From an uncultured Collinsella sp. (GTDB lineage: Bacteria > Actinomycetota > Coriobacteriia > Coriobacteriales > Coriobacteriaceae): a DNA stretch of 5,563 nt. The position numbers were made by a program, and so were the translations under genes. The notes below the pieces were generated by a model. The model saw only the letters and a program-made list of their open reading frames with translations. It was not told where the DNA came from and did no database searches. Where the stretch lies: positions 1-5,563 of the forward strand of contig URWM01000120.1 of the NCBI GenBank assembly GCA_900551655.1, written 5' to 3'. The stretch's first letter is position 1. Every line of letters starts with the position of its first letter. This document shows positions 4,698 through 5,563 of the stretch, piece after piece.

Positions 4698-5512
4698 GCT
4701 GCCGCGAGCTCGGCCATGGCCTGCTCAAACTGCTCGTCATTGGGCGCCTTGCCATGCCAGCCAACCTGGTTCTCCATAAAGGAGACGCCTTTGCCCTTCA
4801 CCGTCTCGGCGATGATGGCGACGGGCGCGCCGGTCACCTCGCGAGCCTCAGCGAAAGCCGCCTCAATCTGCGCCATGTCGTTGCCATCGGCTAGCTCGAT
4901 CACATGCCACTTAAAGGCGCGGAACTTGTCAGCGAGCGGCATGGCCGAGTTGACTTCATCGATCGTGCCGTCAATCTGCAAGCCGTTGTGGTCGACGACG
5001 GCAACAAGATTGTCGAGCGCATGGTTGCCGGCGAACATGGCCGCCTCCCACACCTGGCCTTCCTCGCACTCACCGTCGCCCAGCAACGTGTAGACACGGT
5101 AGCCGTCGCCCCAGTGCTTAGCGGCAAGCGCCATTCCAACTGCAGCAGAGATGCCCTGACCGAGCGATCCGGTGGACATATCAATACCCGACGTGTCGTT
5201 CATGTTGGGATGGCCCTGCAGTCGGCTGCCGATATGACGGAGCGTCTCGAGCTCTTCGACGGGAAAATAGCCGCGATTTGCCAGCACCGAATACAGGCCC
5301 GGCGCCGCGTGACCCTTGGAGAGCACAAAGCGATCGCGATCGGCCTTGCGAGGGTCGGCAGGATCGATATTCATTTCCTCAAAGTACAGATACGTCATGA
5401 TGTCGGCAGCACCGAGCGATCCACCCGGATGTCCCGACTTGGCCGCGTGAACCGCAGTCACGACACCCTTCCTGACCTCATTGGCGACCTTCGCCAGCTC
5501 CTGGTTGGTCAT
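4682..5512 (-). CDS. Transketolase, N-terminal (thiamine diphosphate-binding) subunit
   Basis: A 276-residue protein equal to the pyrophosphate-binding domain of transketolase, the usual size for the N-subunit of split enzymes. Motifs are SGHPGGSLG (26-34), SKGHAAPGLY (65-74), TGSLGQG (114-120), and GDGECEEGQ (145-153) paired with DHNGLQIDG (174-182); the GDG...N motif binds magnesium-thiamine diphosphate. GKGVSFMEN is at 240-248. I place the start at the ATG at 5512, giving MTNQELAKVANEV, where alignable sequence normally begins. Only three genomic bases lie upstream before adapter, so no Shine-Dalgarno is visible and a start farther upstream cannot be excluded. The longer frame starting MYKRQR is adapter-derived and wrong. 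It is the first visible gene of the operon that continues into the C-subunit and EIIA. Confidence 0.93.
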   Translation of the reverse strand: MTNQELAKVANEVRKGVVTAVHAAKSGHPGGSLGAADIMTYLYFEEMNIDPADPRKADRDRFVLSKGHAAPGLYSVLANRGYFPVEELETLRHIGSRLQGHPNMNDTSGIDMSTGSLGQGISAAVGMALAAKHWGDGYRVYTLLGDGECEEGQVWEAAMFAGNHALDNLVAVVDHNGLQIDGTIDEVNSAMPLADKFRAFKWHVIELADGNDMAQIEAAFAEAREVTGAPVAIIAETVKGKGVSFMENQVGWHGKAPNDEQFEQAMAELAAAGEEL

Positions 5513-5515
5513 ACG

Positions 5516-5563
5516 CTGTCTCTTATACACATCTGACGCTGCCGACGAAGGCTTAGGTGTAGA
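5516..5563. other. Untrimmed Nextera adapter (i5 / read-1 side) with index
   Basis: Bases 5516-5534 are CTGTCTCTTATACACATCT, the mosaic end, followed by GACGCTGCCGACGA (5535-5548), the i5-side read-1 sequence. Next come eight bases AGGCTTAG (5549-5556), the reverse complement of index CTAAGCCT (known to me as Nextera i5 508), and then GTGTAGA, the start of the flow-cell oligo. None of this is genome. Confidence 0.97.

Noticed and set aside
1..5515. A new defence, toxin-antitoxin or other undescribed protein system
   Set aside because: Every intact protein-coding gene belongs to a known metabolic or regulatory family; the only unexplained content is the non-coding repeat island.
4904..5536. 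210-codon plus-strand frame opposite the transketolase N-subunit
   Set aside because: It is a shadow frame whose last residues are encoded by the adapter.
1..5563. 19-bp inverted mosaic ends at both contig edges resembling a Tn5-type transposon
   Set aside because: They are in-vitro tagmentation adapters; the right side continues into i5 oligo and index sequence, and no transposase is inside.

Overview
The window looks like one short Illumina contig from a GC-rich, Collinsella-like member of the Coriobacteriia (a gut actinobacterium). This assignment is an inference from GC-rich codon use, from a transketolase split into two subunits, and from the general look of the proteins; no rRNA or other marker gene confirms it. 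Both contig ends carry untrimmed Nextera (Tn5 tagmentation) adapter: bases 1-22 on the left and 5516-5563 on the right. Only about 23-5515 is genomic.

Left part (23-1608): the 3' part of a LacI-family regulator (+) converges on a HAD-superfamily phosphatase/phosphomutase gene (-). A perfect 18-bp-stem bidirectional terminator lies between them. The HAD gene is divergent from larE across an AT-rich 167-bp promoter region that contains a TATATA-ACG-TATATA dyad.

Middle (1609-3278): larE (+) encodes a PP-loop sulfur transferase of nickel-pincer-nucleotide (lactate racemase cofactor) synthesis. Its cysteine pattern fits the Fe-S-cluster type rather than the single sacrificial cysteine type. No larA, larB or larC is in the window. 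After larE comes a 791-bp stretch without an intact gene that is packed with DNA repeats: a 12-bp hairpin touching the larE stop, a nested ~100-nt palindrome, two copies of a 44-bp direct repeat 484 bp apart, a 12-bp-stem hairpin, a decayed winged-helix C-terminus, a seven-copy TTAGAGAGA/TCTCTCTAA cluster that folds as an 86-nt nested hairpin, a perfect 26-bp inverted repeat, and the terminator of the next operon. This island is the most unusual part of the window. It looks like a landing site or relic of small palindromic elements rather than a new protein system.

Right part (3279-5512, all -): an operon reading transketolase N-terminal subunit, transketolase C-terminal subunit, then a PTS EIIA of the fructose/mannitol type. 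The two transketolase genes overlap by one base (TAATG), and EIIA follows 12 bases later with its Shine-Dalgarno sequence touching the preceding stop codon. The two transketolase halves should form one thiamine-diphosphate enzyme of the non-oxidative pentose phosphate pathway. The co-transcribed EIIA suggests that the operon, which may continue beyond the right edge, couples uptake of a sugar by the phosphotransferase system to pentose-phosphate metabolism.
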